From assembly GCA_013339765.2 (NCBI GenBank), contig CM023450.1:187134688-187198687 (forward strand): a stretch of 64,000 nt of DNA. Reading direction: 5' to 3'. The translations under genes were made by a program, and so were the position numbers. Under the pieces are notes generated by a model that was not told the origin of the DNA, ran no database searches, and saw only the letters and a list, made by a program, of their open reading frames with translations. The DNA comes from Haemaphysalis longicornis. Lineage: Eukaryota > Arthropoda > Arachnida > Ixodida > Ixodidae. Shown piece after piece: positions 10,540-22,682 of the stretch (position 1 is the stretch's first letter; each line of letters opens with the position of its first letter).

Positions 10540-10880
10540 TGGCCTCAGAATTTTTGTTGTTCGTGCAGCCCTCCTGTTATGCTGCAACTCCGCCCTCTAG
10601 CGTCTTCAACCCTGTAGGATGTCTGGTCCGTCTCGTGGGTCAACCGACAAGGCTCAGTCTCCTGCCCGTCAACGCCAATATCTTCCCCTGCCCGCCAATG
10701 TGGTCATACCCCGCTACCTGCTCTGGCAACCACATGCCACAATAAGCGCAGGTGATTAAGCTGCTGACTACATAAGCCCTCCCCTCTCCACACCACTTGC
10801 GGCCCGCTACAGCTGCGAGTTTCGACTCAAAATTCTTTCTTCGCGCAGGCCCTCCTGTAATGGTTTGCAACTCTGCCCCT
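10540..10880 (+). repeat. 285-bp satellite array, first part (copy A)
   Basis: This is the first unit or so of the satellite described at 14715-19485. It is split from the rest by a 3.8-kb insertion. The break falls inside the word CCCCTTAGCGTCTTC, which is intact in other units. Confidence 0.85.
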
Positions 10881-10882
10881 TA

Positions 10883-13800
10883 AAGGAGTACTGACACAAA
10901 ATTTCTCGCTTTCAGTTTTTATGCTGTAAAGAATACCTATTGGCCGAGTAATTACGAAAATCGAACCGAAAGCCGTCAGCCGCCAACACAGAATTAATTA
11001 TAGCACGTTTATTGCAACCAATTTCAAATTTTGTCGCCGCGCGGGAAAATGGCCGTTCGAAGGCCAGCCTGCAAGCGGGCAGCCTTACGTCACGGTCTCA
11101 CCCGTGACGTCAGGGACGTTTTTCTTTCCTCCATGCGTTCGCCGCATCGTCTGCTACGATTGCACATGGTCCGCGACTCGCCCGCGCAGTCGACATGTCG
11201 TCTGAATCTTCAGACTCGGATGAGTCACTGCCACCCGACAGACAGAACAACTTTATTTGGCCAGGCGATTAGGCCGGCGATGTCTTTGCCATCGCCCGTT
11301 TTTAATATCACTGCGGCTCGAACCGGCGCAGACCGTGATAGCAACAGCTTGTCGCCACTCTTCTAATCAATCTGATCACGAAAAAGAAGCTCTACATGCG
11401 AGAAACCTAGATGTTAGTGTGTTGAAAATTGTGCTAGGAGTTGTTATCAGCGCTGAATTTAAAAGTGGCGTTCAGATATTTGCCGCGATGGTAAGCCTAC
11501 GCTGACCGGCAGCGGAGGTTCGGCGCTCCGACCCAGCACTGTCGGCACCACGGTGCGGCGAGCTGCCGAAAGATGGCGCCACCTGCGCGCTAGAATCAAA
11601 ACAGGCCGCGGCAGATGTCTTGGTCACCGATCGCAGAAACGGAAATTATTGCCAAAATAAAGCTTCATATGCGAAAAAGGGGATGATAGTGTGGTGAAAA
11701 GTTGTGTAAGGGATGGTCACTCGCAGTTGTACAGATACCAGCGATCAAATAGTCGCCACGATACTAAGTTCCCAACACCCAAGGTGACCCGTGCAACCCC
11801 GAGCCCGCTGGCACGGCCGCTGGATGAGAGCCGCACTGACGTGCGGCCTGCCGCGTGCTCCCAAACCGGCGTGAGGGTGCCTAGTACCCATCGCTGCCGC
11901 GGCGGCGCCACCGTTCCGGGACTGGTTGCGGTGAGCGCAGCCCGCGGGACGCCGGCTTTTGGGCCGCTTATTTCGAAGTGTGGGCTTATCATCGGCGTTC
12001 CACGCTCCGCATAAGGCATTTACCAGCACTAATTTTACGCCTGTTAAAAGACAAACACGATTAGCGGCGGCCGAGCTTAATTTGGTCAAGGTGGAAGTTA
12101 AATTCCGTTCACAGCAGCAGCATTACGCGTTGATAGTGTGCCTTCTGTCTTGCATTGCTGTGTCGTTGTGTCTCACGTCGCCCGGCATGCTCTTTGTGAC
12201 CTTACGCACGTCAGAGATTTACGTTTTGTCTGCAAGCTGCGACTGCAGAGAATATATTAAAATTACCGACAAGCAGAAACAATGTTTTTGTGACGGCGCT
12301 TGCTATTTATGAGTGCCAACACTTCTCAATGTTTAAGACGTAACCAACTTTTATGTAGGTTTTTCCTCGTACAACACAATTCGTATTAATCTCACGGCAC
12401 ATATGACTTGATTACACGTTATTTAGTTATGAATACTAATTTCATGTCGGCCCTTTTTTATTTTGATAATATATATATATACAGTTGAATGAAAAGCGAT
12501 TCCAGTTTCTACCTGATATTTTTACTTCTTCCCTGCAGCCTCGAAAAAAATTAAGTAGAGCAGATGGGATTTCCGGGTCGACAAAAAACTTAAAAAAAAT
12601 ATTTGGCGAGCTTGGCAAGCTAAATTTTTGCCCGGACACGAAAGAAAAAAGCGAAATTCTACAGAACTTCCAAAAATTGTCTAATAATGCGTAAGCATTC
12701 GAACAACGCTTTTCCACGTCACGTTTTCTTGTTTTCTTTGCTATTTTAAACCAACAATTGTACATCTTGAATATCATAATTATTAATTGTTCTAACTGCG
12801 TGAATTACACATTATTTGTGCAGGTACAAGGCATTGCACTTGTTGCATTACGTAGAGATTATGCTTGGGTACTCAAAAAAGAAAGCTGACGTAATAACAA
12901 CGTATGTGAAAATTTTCCTACGCTACGAAAATTCATTCGAATTGAAGCGCAGTATGTTCACAGAGCAAAACTACCGCAACGTCTTTAGAGCGCGCTAATT
13001 TGAGCGCATACTGGTGCTGCTCCAGGAGCCCGGCCGTTAGCTTCAGGGATAAATGCGTATGGGTTTAAATCGGCGGTGAAATAACGGAGGATATAGCGCT
13101 TGTTCTCATCGCAAAGTTTAAAAAATGCTTAGCAACGTGGAACCGCGTACGCACTGTTTCTTGAACACAGCACGGTGCATTTATTTTTCTTTCTATACAA
13201 CCTCTATAATCAAGTTTTCAGTAGCGCGTATAAAGGCATTGTCGGGCGTGCGAAAATAAAACAACCCAAATCTCTATGCGCGGCAAGACATGATCGGGCC
13301 AGTATAAGAGTATCAAAAAAAAAAAAAAAGACACGCATAGCAAAATATTTTCAAATCCTTTTTCGACCATCCTATCGCCTGTCCTCGTTTTATGAGGTGC
13401 GCATTCCGCCCGGCCAACATGTTTTTGCAAAGAAGTGTCTTTAGGCAATTAAGCTTTAATCCGTCGCCGGCAAATATTCATCGCTCTCCCGTGTGTCGAC
13501 ACCGCATTTCCCGAGAAAAGGTGACATTTTTGAAATTTCGGACGAATAAAGTCCCACCAAATACCTGCCGCTTGAACTGTAACTAATCAACTTGCGGCTT
13601 TAAACTGTGCAACGACGCTTTGTACAAAGCTTACCGGTGGTTATTATCTTTTTGTTGAATATTATCTTTTTTTAACAATGTTGTCGAATATGGAGCATCT
13701 TTTTAGATTTGTTAGATTGAAAATGTATTGCCTATATCTCATTCAAGAATTATTTTAGCTTCTGGCTGCTTCAGTCACGGCCGGGCGGCTGGATCGAGCG

Positions 13801-14714
13801 ACAGACTGGCAGACTTACATACATACGGACAGACAGTTTTCGCGGTTGAGTAGCCCAGGAAGGACAACCACATCTTTAAAACCTGTGCGCTGGCTGTCTC
13901 TCTCAGTCGGTGCAAGCGCTCGCATGCGGGGACCGCCCCGCTCCGTCCCGAAACCAGTCCCCGAACGCTAGCGCCGCGAGGGAGTCAAGCGGCGGCAAAC
14001 GTAACCACCGGCACTCACGCCCTCGCCCGTTGAAATCCGGGCGACGCGGCAGGTCATCCAGCGGCCGTGCGGCTGGCTTGGGCGACAGTTCTTGCGGCCG
14101 CCGGCGTGCACGAACTCCACGAAGTCCACATTTAGCGCTGATGTCGTCGCGTGGAAAATAATGCATCTTGGCGTCGTCGTCGATTTGCTCGGGCAGGCTT
14201 CCACGAGCAGTACTTCGCATACCGCGAGCTTTCCATAGCACAACTTGGGCGAGCTCGGCGACGCGCACCGCCGCGTAGCCGCGGTGCCCGTCGACATCGC
14301 GCACCACGCCGTTTTCGGCACCAGTGCCGAACACCATGCGCCGGCAACGAACTGAAGAGCAAAGACGTCGAACACGCAACGTTTACAAGCATTGCTCACA
14401 CAGCTACGCCCACGTCTCCTGTCCAAACGAATACCGCCGACAACAGCAGCGCAGGATATCGTTTCCGGTTCTGAAAACGACTATATGACGTCACCCTGAA
14501 CCGGCCAGACACGTAGGCCAATGTTTCGTCACGCCGAAAGCGATTGCGCTAGTGCTGCCGATTTGTGGAAGCTCGCGGCCTGGACAATCAAAATCGATTT
14601 TAGATGTGATTCCGGCCTCGGATCGCTGCAAAAATTTCTGTGAGGCATCTGTACAAACTACTGAAGCCAATTATATCATTTTTTAGGTATCAAAATTTGG
14701 TGTCAGTACTCCTT
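10883..14714. mobile_element. 3.83-kb TIR DNA element with TA target duplication, inserted in the satellite
   Basis: The left end AAGGAGTACTGACACAAAAT and the right end (reverse complement, AAGGAGTACTGACACCAAAT) form a terminal inverted repeat of about 22 bp with one mismatch. TA flanks both ends (10881-10882 and 14715-14716). Other satellite units show the empty site CCCCTTAGCG, which confirms a precise insertion at TA. The ends resemble those of 641-1815. The interior has CpG-rich outer parts and an A/T-rich core (about 12300-13800, with poly-A at 13315-13329 and a TA run near 12470). No intact transposase is visible, but a THAP-like relic lies at 14030-14215. Confidence 0.85.
14030..14215 (-). 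pseudogene. THAP-type zinc-finger relic inside the 3.8-kb element
   Basis: Read on the minus strand across frames, the order of motifs is that of a THAP domain (C2CH zinc finger, DNA binding). A Cys pair with CPSKS comes first (about 14215-14190). AKMHYFPRDD follows (about 14170-14145), then a VDFVEFVHAGGRKN-CRPSQPHG stretch (about 14125-14065), then a Cys and an Arg/Pro-rich end near 14050-14030. THAP domains occur at the N-terminus of P-element-type transposases and of many arthropod host proteins. At least two frame changes and loss of the final C-x2-H-F make it non-functional. The call rests on motif order only. Confidence 0.4.
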
Positions 14715-17700
14715 TAACGTCTTCAACCCTGAAGGATTCCCGGTCCGCCTCGTGGGTCAACCGACAAGGCTCAGTCTTCTGCCCGTCAATGCGGCAATGC
14801 GGTAATACCCCGCTACCTGGTCTGGCAACCACATGCCACAATAAGCGCGGGTGATTCAGCTGCTGGACTACAAAGGCCCTCGCCTCTCTACTACCAGTTG
14901 GGGCCTCCTATCTCTGCAAACATGGCCTAAAAATTCTCTTTCTTTGTGCAGGTCCTCCTGTTATGGTCTGCAACTCCGCCCCTTAGCGTCTTCAACCCTG
15001 AAGGATGCCCGGTCCGCCTCGTCGGTCAACCGACAAGGCTGAATCTCCTGCCCATCAATGCTTAGATCTTCTCCAGCCTGCCAACGCTATCATACCATGT
15101 TACCTGGTCTGGCAACCACATGCCACAATAAGCGTGTGTGATTCAGCTGCTGGACTACTAAAAGCCCTCCCCTCTCCTCAACCAGTTGGGGCCCCCTACC
15201 GCTGAGAGAATGGCCTCAAAATTCTTTCTTCGCGGAGCCCTCCTGTATTTGTCTGCAACTCCAACCCTTAGCGTCTTCAACCCTGACGGATGCTCGGTAC
15301 GCCTCGTCGGTGAACCGACAAGGCTCAGGCTCCTGCCCGCAAGTGCATATATATTCCTCTGCCCGTCAATGCGGTCATACCCTGCTACCTGGTCCGGCCA
15401 TCACATGCCACAATAAGCGCGGGTGATTCAGCTGCTGACTTCAAAAGCGGTCCCCTCGCCACTACTAGTTGGGGCCTCCTACCGGTGCGAACGTGGCCGC
15501 AAATTTCTCTTTCTTTGTGCAGGCACTCCTATTATGGCCTGCAACTCCACCCCTTATCGTCTTCATCCCTGTATGATGCCTGGTGCCCCTCGTGGGTCAA
15601 CTGACAAGGCTCAGTCTGCTGCTCGCCGATGCCTAAATCTTCCCCCGCCCGCCAATGCGGTCATACCCCGCTACCTGGTATGGCAAATACGTGCCACAAT
15701 AAGCGAGGGTGATTCAGCTGCTGGACTACAAAAGCCCTCCCCTCACCACACCAGAATTGGCCCGCTACCGCTGCGAGCTTGGCCTCAAAATTCTCTTTCT
15801 TCGTGCAGGCCCTCTGGTAATGGTCTGCAATGCCGCGCCTTAGTGTCTTCAATCCTAAAGGATACCTGGTCCGCCTCGTGGGTCAACCGACAAGGCTCAG
15901 TCTCCTGCCCGTCAATGCCTAAATTTTCTCCTACCCGCCAATACCATCATACCCAGCTACCTGGTCTGGCAACCACATGTAACAATAAGCGCGGGTGTTC
16001 AGCTGCTGGACTACAAAAGCCCTCCCCTATCCACTACTTGTTGGGGCCTCCTACCCCCCGCAAGCATGGCCTCAAAATTCTCTTTCTTCGGGTGGGCCCT
16101 CCTGTTATGGTTGCAACTCCGCCTCTTAGCGTCTTCAACCCTGAAACATGCCCGGTCTGCCTCGTCAGTCAACCGAATTTTCTCACCAACTGCCCGTAAA
16201 AGCAGAACTTTTTCTGCCCTCCAATGTGGCGTGTGTTCTGGAAACCACATGCTACAATCAGCGCGAGTAATTCAGCTTCTGAACTACAAAAGCCCTCCCC
16301 TCTCCACAACCAGTTGTGGCCACCTACCGCTGTGCACTTGGCCTCAGAATTCTCTCTCTTCATGCAGGCCTTCCTGTTATGGTTTGCAACTCTGCCCCTT
16401 AGCGTCTTCAACCGTGAAGGATGCCCGGTCTGCCTCGTCGAACAACCAAAGACGATCACTATCCTTCCGGTCAACGTGGAAATCTTCCCCTGCTCACCAA
16501 TCCGGTCATACTCCAGTAGCCGGTCTCGAAACCACATGCCACAATAAGCGCGGGGGATTCAGCTGCTGTACTACAAATGCCCTTCCCTCTCCTTACAGGC
16601 AGTTGGGGCCCTTTACCGCTGCGAGCATGGACTCAAAATTCTCTTTCATTGTGCAGGCAGTCATGTTATGGTCTGCAACTCCGCCGCTTAGCGTCTTCAA
16701 CCCTGAAGGATGCCAGGTCCGCTTGTTGGTCAACCGACAAGGCTCATTGTCCTGCTCGTTAATGCCCAAATCTTCCCCTTCCCGCCAATGCGGTCATACC
16801 CCGCCACCTAGTCTGGCAACCACATGCCGCAATCAGCGCGGGTAATTCAGCTGCTGGACTATAAAAGCCCCCCCCCCCTTTTCCAGAGCCAGTTGGGGCC
16901 CCTACCGATGCCGTAGCATCGCTGAAAATTCTCTTTCTATGTGCAGGCCTTCCGGTTATGGTCTGCAAATCCGCCCCTTAGCGTCTTCAACCCTGAAGGA
17001 TGCCCAGTCCGCCTCGTCGGCCAACCGACAAGGCTGAATCTCCTGCCCGTCAATGCTTAAATCTTCTCCAGCCTGCCAACGCTATCATACCATGTTACCT
17101 GGTCTCGCAACCACATGCCACAGTAGGCGTGTGTGATTCAGCTGCTGGACTACAAAAGCCCTCCCCTCTCCCCAACCAGTTGGGGCCCCCTACCGCTGAG
17201 AGAATGGCCTCAAAATTTTTTTCTGTTTGCAAGCCCTCCTGTTATGGTCTGCAACTCCGCGCCTTAGCATCTTCCGGTCCGCCTCGTCAGGCAACCGTCA
17301 AGGCTCATTATGCTGCCCGTAAACGCGGAAATATTCCCCTGCCCGCCAATGTGGGAATACGAGGCTACCTGGTTTGGCAACCACATGCTACAATAAGCGC
17401 GGGTGTCAGCTGCTGGACTACAAAAGCACTCCCCTCTCCAAAGCCAGTTGGGGCCTCCTAGCACTGCGAGCATGAACTCAAAATTCTCTTTCTTTGTGCA
17501 GGGCTTCCTGTTATGGTTGCAACTCCACCCCTTAGCGTCTTCAACCCTGAAGCATGCCCAGTCCGCCTTGTCGGTCAACCGATATTTCTCACTATTCTGC
17601 CCGTCAACGCGGAATTCTTTCCCTGCCCGACAATCCAGTCATACCTCGCGACCTGGTCTGGTACCGACGTGCCACAATAAGCGCGCGTGATTCAGCTGCT

Positions 17701-19485
17701 GGACTACAACGGCCCTCCCCTCTCCACAGGTAGTTGGGGCCCCATTCCGCTGCGAGCATGGCATCAAAATTTTTTCTTCGTGCAGGCTTTCCTGGTATGG
17801 TCTGCAACTCCGCCGGTTAGCGTCTTCAACCCTGAAGCATGCCCGGTACACTTCGTCGGGCAAACGACAAGGCTTACTATTCTGCTCGTCAACGCAGAAA
17901 TCTTCCCCTGCCCGCTAATCCGGTCATACCCCACTACCTGGTCTGGCAGCTAGATGCCACAATCAGCGCGGGTGATTCAGCTGATGGACGACAAAAGCCC
18001 TCCCCTCTCCACAGCCGGATCGGGACCCCTACCGCTGGGAGCTTGGCGTCAAAATTATCTTTCTTCTTGCAGGCCTTCATGTTTTGGTCTGCAATTCCGC
18101 CCGTTAGCGTCTTCAAGCGTGAATCATGCCCAGTCCGCCTGAGTCGGTCAACCGACAAGGCTCAGTCTTCTGCCCATCAATGCTTAAACCTTCCTCTTTC
18201 CGCCAATCTGGTCATACCCCGTTACCTCGTGTGGCAACTACATGCCACAATAAGCGCGGGTGATTCAGCTGCTGGACTACAAAGACCCTCCCCACTCCAC
18301 AGCCAAATGGGGCACCCTACCGCTACGAGCTTGGCCTCAAAATTCTCTGTCTTCGTGTAGGGCCTCCTATTATGGTCTGCAACTCCGCCTTTTAGTGCCT
18401 TCAACCCTGAAGGATTCCCGGTCCGCCTCTTCGGTCAACCAACAAGAATCACTATTCTGCTCATCAACGCGGAAATCTTCCCCTGCCCGCCAATCCGGTC
18501 ATACCCCGCTACCTGGTCTGGCAACCACATGCCACAATAAGCATCCGTGATTCATCTTCTGTGCTACAAAAGCCCTCCCCTCTCCACAACCAGTTGGAGC
18601 CCCCTACCGCTGTGCACTTGGACTCAAAATTATATCTCTTCATGCAGGCCTTCCTGTTATGGTCTGCAACTCCGCCCCTTAGCGTCTTCAACCCTGAAGG
18701 ATGCCCGGTCTGCCTTGTCGAACAACCGACAAGGATCACTATCCTTCCCGTCAACGTGGAAATGTTCCCCTGCCCACCAATCCGGTCATACTCCTGTAGC
18801 TGGTCTGGAAACCACATGCCATAATAAGCGCGGGTGATTCAGCTGATGTACTACAAAAGCCCTCCCCCCTCTACAGGCAGTTGGGGCCCCTTACCGCTGC
18901 GAGCATGGACTCGAAATTCTCTTTCATTGTGCAGGCACTCCTGTTATGGTCTGCAACTCCGCCGCTTAGCGCCTCCAACCCTGAAGGATGCCAAGTCCGC
19001 CTTGTCGGTCAACCGACAAGGCTCAGTCGCCTGCTCGTTAATGCCCAAATTTTCCCCTGCCCGCCAATGCGGTCATACCCCGCCACCCAGTCTGGTAACC
19101 ACATGCCACAATGAGCGCGGTGGATTAAGCTTCCGGACTACAAAACCCCTCCCCTCTCCAAAACCAATTGGGGCTCCCTACCGCTGTGAGAATGGCCTGA
19201 AAATTTGCTTTCTTCTAGCAGGCCCTCCTGTAATATATGCAACTCCGCCACTTAGTGTCTTCAAACCTAAAGCATGCCCGGTCCGCCTCGTCGGTCAATC
19301 AAAAATTCCCACTACCCTGCCCGTCAACGTGGAAATCTTCCCCTGCCCGCCAATACGGTCATGCCCCGCTGACTGGTCTGGCAACCACATGCGACAATCA
19401 TCGCTGGTGATTCAGCTGCTGGAGTACAAAGCCCTCCCCTCTCCCGAACCAGTTGGGGCCCCCTACCACTGCGATAAGGCTATGT
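14715..19485 (+). repeat. 285-bp satellite array, main part (copy A, ~17 units)
   Basis: The word GCGTCTTCAACCCTGAAG recurs about every 270-290 bp. Examples are near 14717, 14986, 15270, 15557, 15848, 16131, 16406, 16692, 16983, 17539, 17821, 18108, 18684 and 18972. With the part before 10881 the array has about 18 units. Each unit contains GTCGGTCAACCGAC (a 6-bp dyad), CAACCACATGCCACAATAAG, CAGCTGCTGGACTAC, AGTTGGGGCCCC and TTCTCTTTCTTCGTGCAGG. Long frames through it (up to 258 codons at 15423-16199) follow from low stop density in a CT-rich repeat, and unit lengths are not kept in multiples of three. It ends where copies A and B resume their non-satellite match. Confidence 0.9.
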
Positions 19486-20780
19486 GAAGAAGGACGACAC
19501 TCTGTGAAGAAGGGCGAACTGCAAAGCTGGACCCAGGCCACGGAGTGCACGAAACAACTCCCATTTTTTTGTAATTTCCGATGTAGCATACTTCCTAGCC
19601 AATTAGCAGATTGAATGTCTGAAGGATCCATCATTTGTTGTTGCATAAAAACAGGGAGCTGCCTGTCTCCCTCCGGCGTCGTAAGAATCTTACTGTTTGT
19701 GTAGCACACAAAACCAAAGCGCTTACCACTGAGGACTCTGGAAAGGTCGCATGGGGAAGTTTGACGTCCGCGTTTAAACCTCGCACCAGCACAACGGATG
19801 TGCCATCCATCATTGCAGGCATGAAACCTATAGCTGCTCGTGCAAGCCTACTCCTACAAGCCAGCGCACGCATAAACCGGCAACCGGTCATGTGCGCATG
19901 CTCAGAAGTGATAGACGCGTTCGAAAGTATCGTCTGAAAGCCCTCTGAAGAAGTAAAATGGGCTCACGCCGGCGTTCCAAGTGGGCAAGTGTCTGTTTAT
20001 CCGGGAGGGATTCGCCACTTCGAGCTGAATTTGAGGCGTTACGGGCGGCGCCAGCAGCTTCCCGTTGTTTTTGCGCCCGTTCTCGCTTGTGTTCGGAGCC
20101 AGCGCTTCAATTCCTGGTCTCATTGCTCCAAAGGAATGGAATGCATCCTCTCCATAGTGACTTAAAACCTGTAAGCCCGAGAGCTCTATTCTCGCGTACA
20201 AACATGTGTCTGTGCGCTTCCCTATACCCTCGTAGGCATCTTACTGTCTCTTTAAGATGCCTGTGTAACACATCAACCCAAACGAACCACTCGATATAAA
20301 GCATGAGAGCCGACTAAGCGCATTGAGCCATGTCATTTCGACATCTAAATCTCTCACCAGCACAGCCGGCATTTCATCGGTAGTGGCATGAAGCCTAGCC
20401 GTGCCTGCACGCCCTCTTTTCCCACCCGCAAAGTGTGCACGCATAAACAAGTAACCGGTGATGGCACATACGTAGGTGTGAAAGACACAAGTTCGGAAGA
20501 CCTTCTAAGCTGAAAAAAATCTTGGCTCATGCCGTCGCTCCAACTGGGAAAGTTTCTCTTTACCCACCGGGGCGGGTTCGCACCTACTTGGAGAAGTGTA
20601 ATTTCAGCGCAGATAGCGACGGCGGGTTTCAGTTGTTTTACGGGGCAACCCTTTCGCAGCCGTTGCCTGGGCTTCGTCAGAGCGGCGTCTGTTTAGGTAC
20701 GCGTAACTGAGTGAGCGAACGCAGCAGCGACGAAAGAAAGAAAACATAGAGGAGAGTCTAGCGTAGGGTAAGGTGCGATA
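19486..20780. repeat. Two-unit tandem duplication of ~570 bp (copy A)
   Basis: The blocks from about 19660 and about 20225 share, in order, CGTCG/CGTAGG.ATCTTACTGT, CACCAGCACA, ACGCATAAAC..GTAACCGGT or GCAACCGGTCA, and a TCACGCC/TCATGCCGTCGCTCCAA stretch. The minus-strand translations of the two units also resemble each other (for example VLVRGLNADVK and VLVRDLDVEMT), so the ancestral unit may have been coding. In copy A the minus-strand frame is broken into several pieces. The copy-B counterpart, at about 39833-41100, keeps a 189-codon minus-strand frame. Confidence 0.5.
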
Positions 20781-21850
20781 CGGCACGTGCGGCTATGGCG
20801 TCATCTCTCTCACTGCCTTTCACTCACACTTATCTCATGCGTCGTCATCAGGGAGCACCCTCCCCTTGATACATTCCCCAGACGCTGTTCCATTCTCCGC
20901 TAATAAAAACCGCGTGACATTGTGCGGGAGGTTCAAACATGGTTGGCAACCACGTGCTCGCAGCTCCTTGGTGTGGGGGTAATCCTAACAACATGACATT
21001 GGCGCGGGAGGTTCAAACACTATTTGCAACAGGCTGGCCGGCGGCGGCGGCTGCGCGGTACGAGGTAGCAGCAGAGTAGCGCACGCCGCCGGGTGTTCGT
21101 TTATCACGTGAACACTTCCTGAGACGGAGCAGAAATGCGCCGTGACCGACAATACTGTAGCTCGCGCTGCCGGCAAACTTCACCTCAGGGAGTATAGTAA
21201 TCGTTAGTGCATTCTTTACACCCATCCATGCATCTGTTTATGTTTCGCCATTATATGATAACCGCACTACCGCCGTTAGCTGCCCAGCGCGCAACTTGCC
21301 ATAGTGGCATCTGCGTAGGCGAGGGGTAAAATAGTTCTGAAAGAGGTGTCAGCGGTGGCGAAGAGAGCCCTAGAGCGGCGCCGAGCAAATCGGTTACACA
21401 CAAATAACTGTTAGGGGTGTTGGAATTATACTGCTTTAAGTAATAAAGGAAAGTAAAATGTATCACTCTGATGGAGGCTGCGGGCCCTAATCAAGTTCAC
21501 GAGTTGCTGTGTCCTCAGTATTGTGCTGTTTAGTACTATATGCCACTATTGTTTTTTATTTCGTTAGTCGTCGTGTTACCATTAGAAAAAAAGTAAACTG
21601 AACTTTCCTCCCACGTCTCCAGTAGTGAAACTGCAGGTTTCATTTCTTCATTGAATGTGTACAGATGAAATTAGGTTGTAAAAATGGTCTATTTCATCAC
21701 AAGATAGAAACTAACAGCAGCAAAGCTGTCCTCGCGACGGAAGGGTCTTGTTGCGACTGTTGTTTATCGTGTGGACACCCTCCTGTATCGCAACGTATTT
21801 CGTCATGGCAGCCGCATTTTTAGTAACTAGAAGATCGGCACCATGACCAC
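20780..21850. other. No gene recognised; short ~81-bp direct duplication near 20909-21018
   Basis: GACATTG.GCGGGAGGTTCAAAC occurs twice, near 20914 and 20995, each followed by a TTGGCAAC or TTTGCAAC word. The same pair exists in copy B near 41245 and 41326. The remainder is unassigned sequence conserved between copies A and B. Confidence 0.4.
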
Positions 21851-21854
21851 CGGC

Positions 21855-22085
21855 TTTGTTACTACAGCATTTTTGTCGTGGTTCTGTTGTAACGACAGAC
21901 GTCAGGACAGCTGGCTATGTCACGCGAGCTTGATGGCCCTCGTGGCGACAGGGACTACAGGAATGTTTGTTGCGGAGAAAATTGACTAAGTCGTTACGAC
22001 AAAAATGTGTGTTGTCACAGACGGTTTTCTCGTAACAGGATTTCTGTCGTAACTACAAATATTCTTGTCGTACGATACGAAATAT
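21855..22085. repeat. Cluster of TTGTCGTAAC / GTTACGACAA motifs in both orientations (copy A)
   Basis: Words close to GTTACGACAAAAAT and its reverse complement recur about six times in 230 bp, for example near 21868, 21886, 21990, 22028, 22045 and 22064. They form several possible foldbacks. The same cluster occurs in copy B at about 42178-42440. No coding content is seen. Confidence 0.5.
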
Positions 22086-22680
22086 TTTCGGGTTTCTTTC
22101 TTGTTGATGTTGTAATTTTCGACAGAGAGGTTGCCCACAACATTCCGCAGTGTGCCCTGTGGCCTTGTGTACCGTAACGAGCACCGAGACGGCGCTTTCC
22201 CACTTGGGATGGGGTGAAAGAGTGCCCTATTTACATTTGGAAAACGCATTCTAGTATACTACGTTGTCAGCATAGCTAGAGCGTAACCGAAAAACACTAT
22301 CGTGATCAGGCTGGTGCTGTTCACTGGAAAACTGAAGAGGAAGTGGGAGTCGCCTCTGATATTGTTATCAAGGTTTCCTTCTAAAACTTTTTCTAACATG
22401 TGCACCTGTATTAGCGAAAAAGCGAAGATGAAGTACGCGATACTACAGTCGCACGTGATTACAGCGAGAACTGATACAGCGAATTATCGCATATAGTGAA
22501 CTTAATGCAAAGTTTGTTTGGTCACGCTCCACTTCAATGACACCACTTCAATGAAACCGAAACCTTGAGAGCTGCGAGATATCGGCTATAAGGAAGAAAT
22601 ATTTCGTTTCCGTGAGGCTCAAAACTCGACAGCTAGCACAATAAAAGCAAAATAAAAAAGAAGTGAGGCAAAACAACCGT
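22086..22680. other. No gene recognised
   Basis: This is an A/T-rich stretch conserved with copy B (about 42440-43030). A short minus-strand frame at 21986-22249 carries no recognisable domain and is not kept in copy B. Confidence 0.4.
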
Positions 22681-22682
22681 TT

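Noticed and set aside
13903..14426. 158- and 152-codon overlapping minus-strand frames
   Set aside because: They are overlapping frames in a CpG-rich part of a TIR element. Only motif pieces in shifting frames (THAP-like) look meaningful.
15423..16199. 258-codon Pro/Ser-rich plus-strand frame
   Set aside because: It lies wholly in the 285-bp satellite. Unit lengths are not kept in multiples of three, and other frames in the array are equally open.
10540..19485. Possible CRISPR-like regular array
   Set aside because: The repeats are about 285 bp, contiguous and diverged, with no unique spacers, in eukaryotic DNA. It is a satellite.
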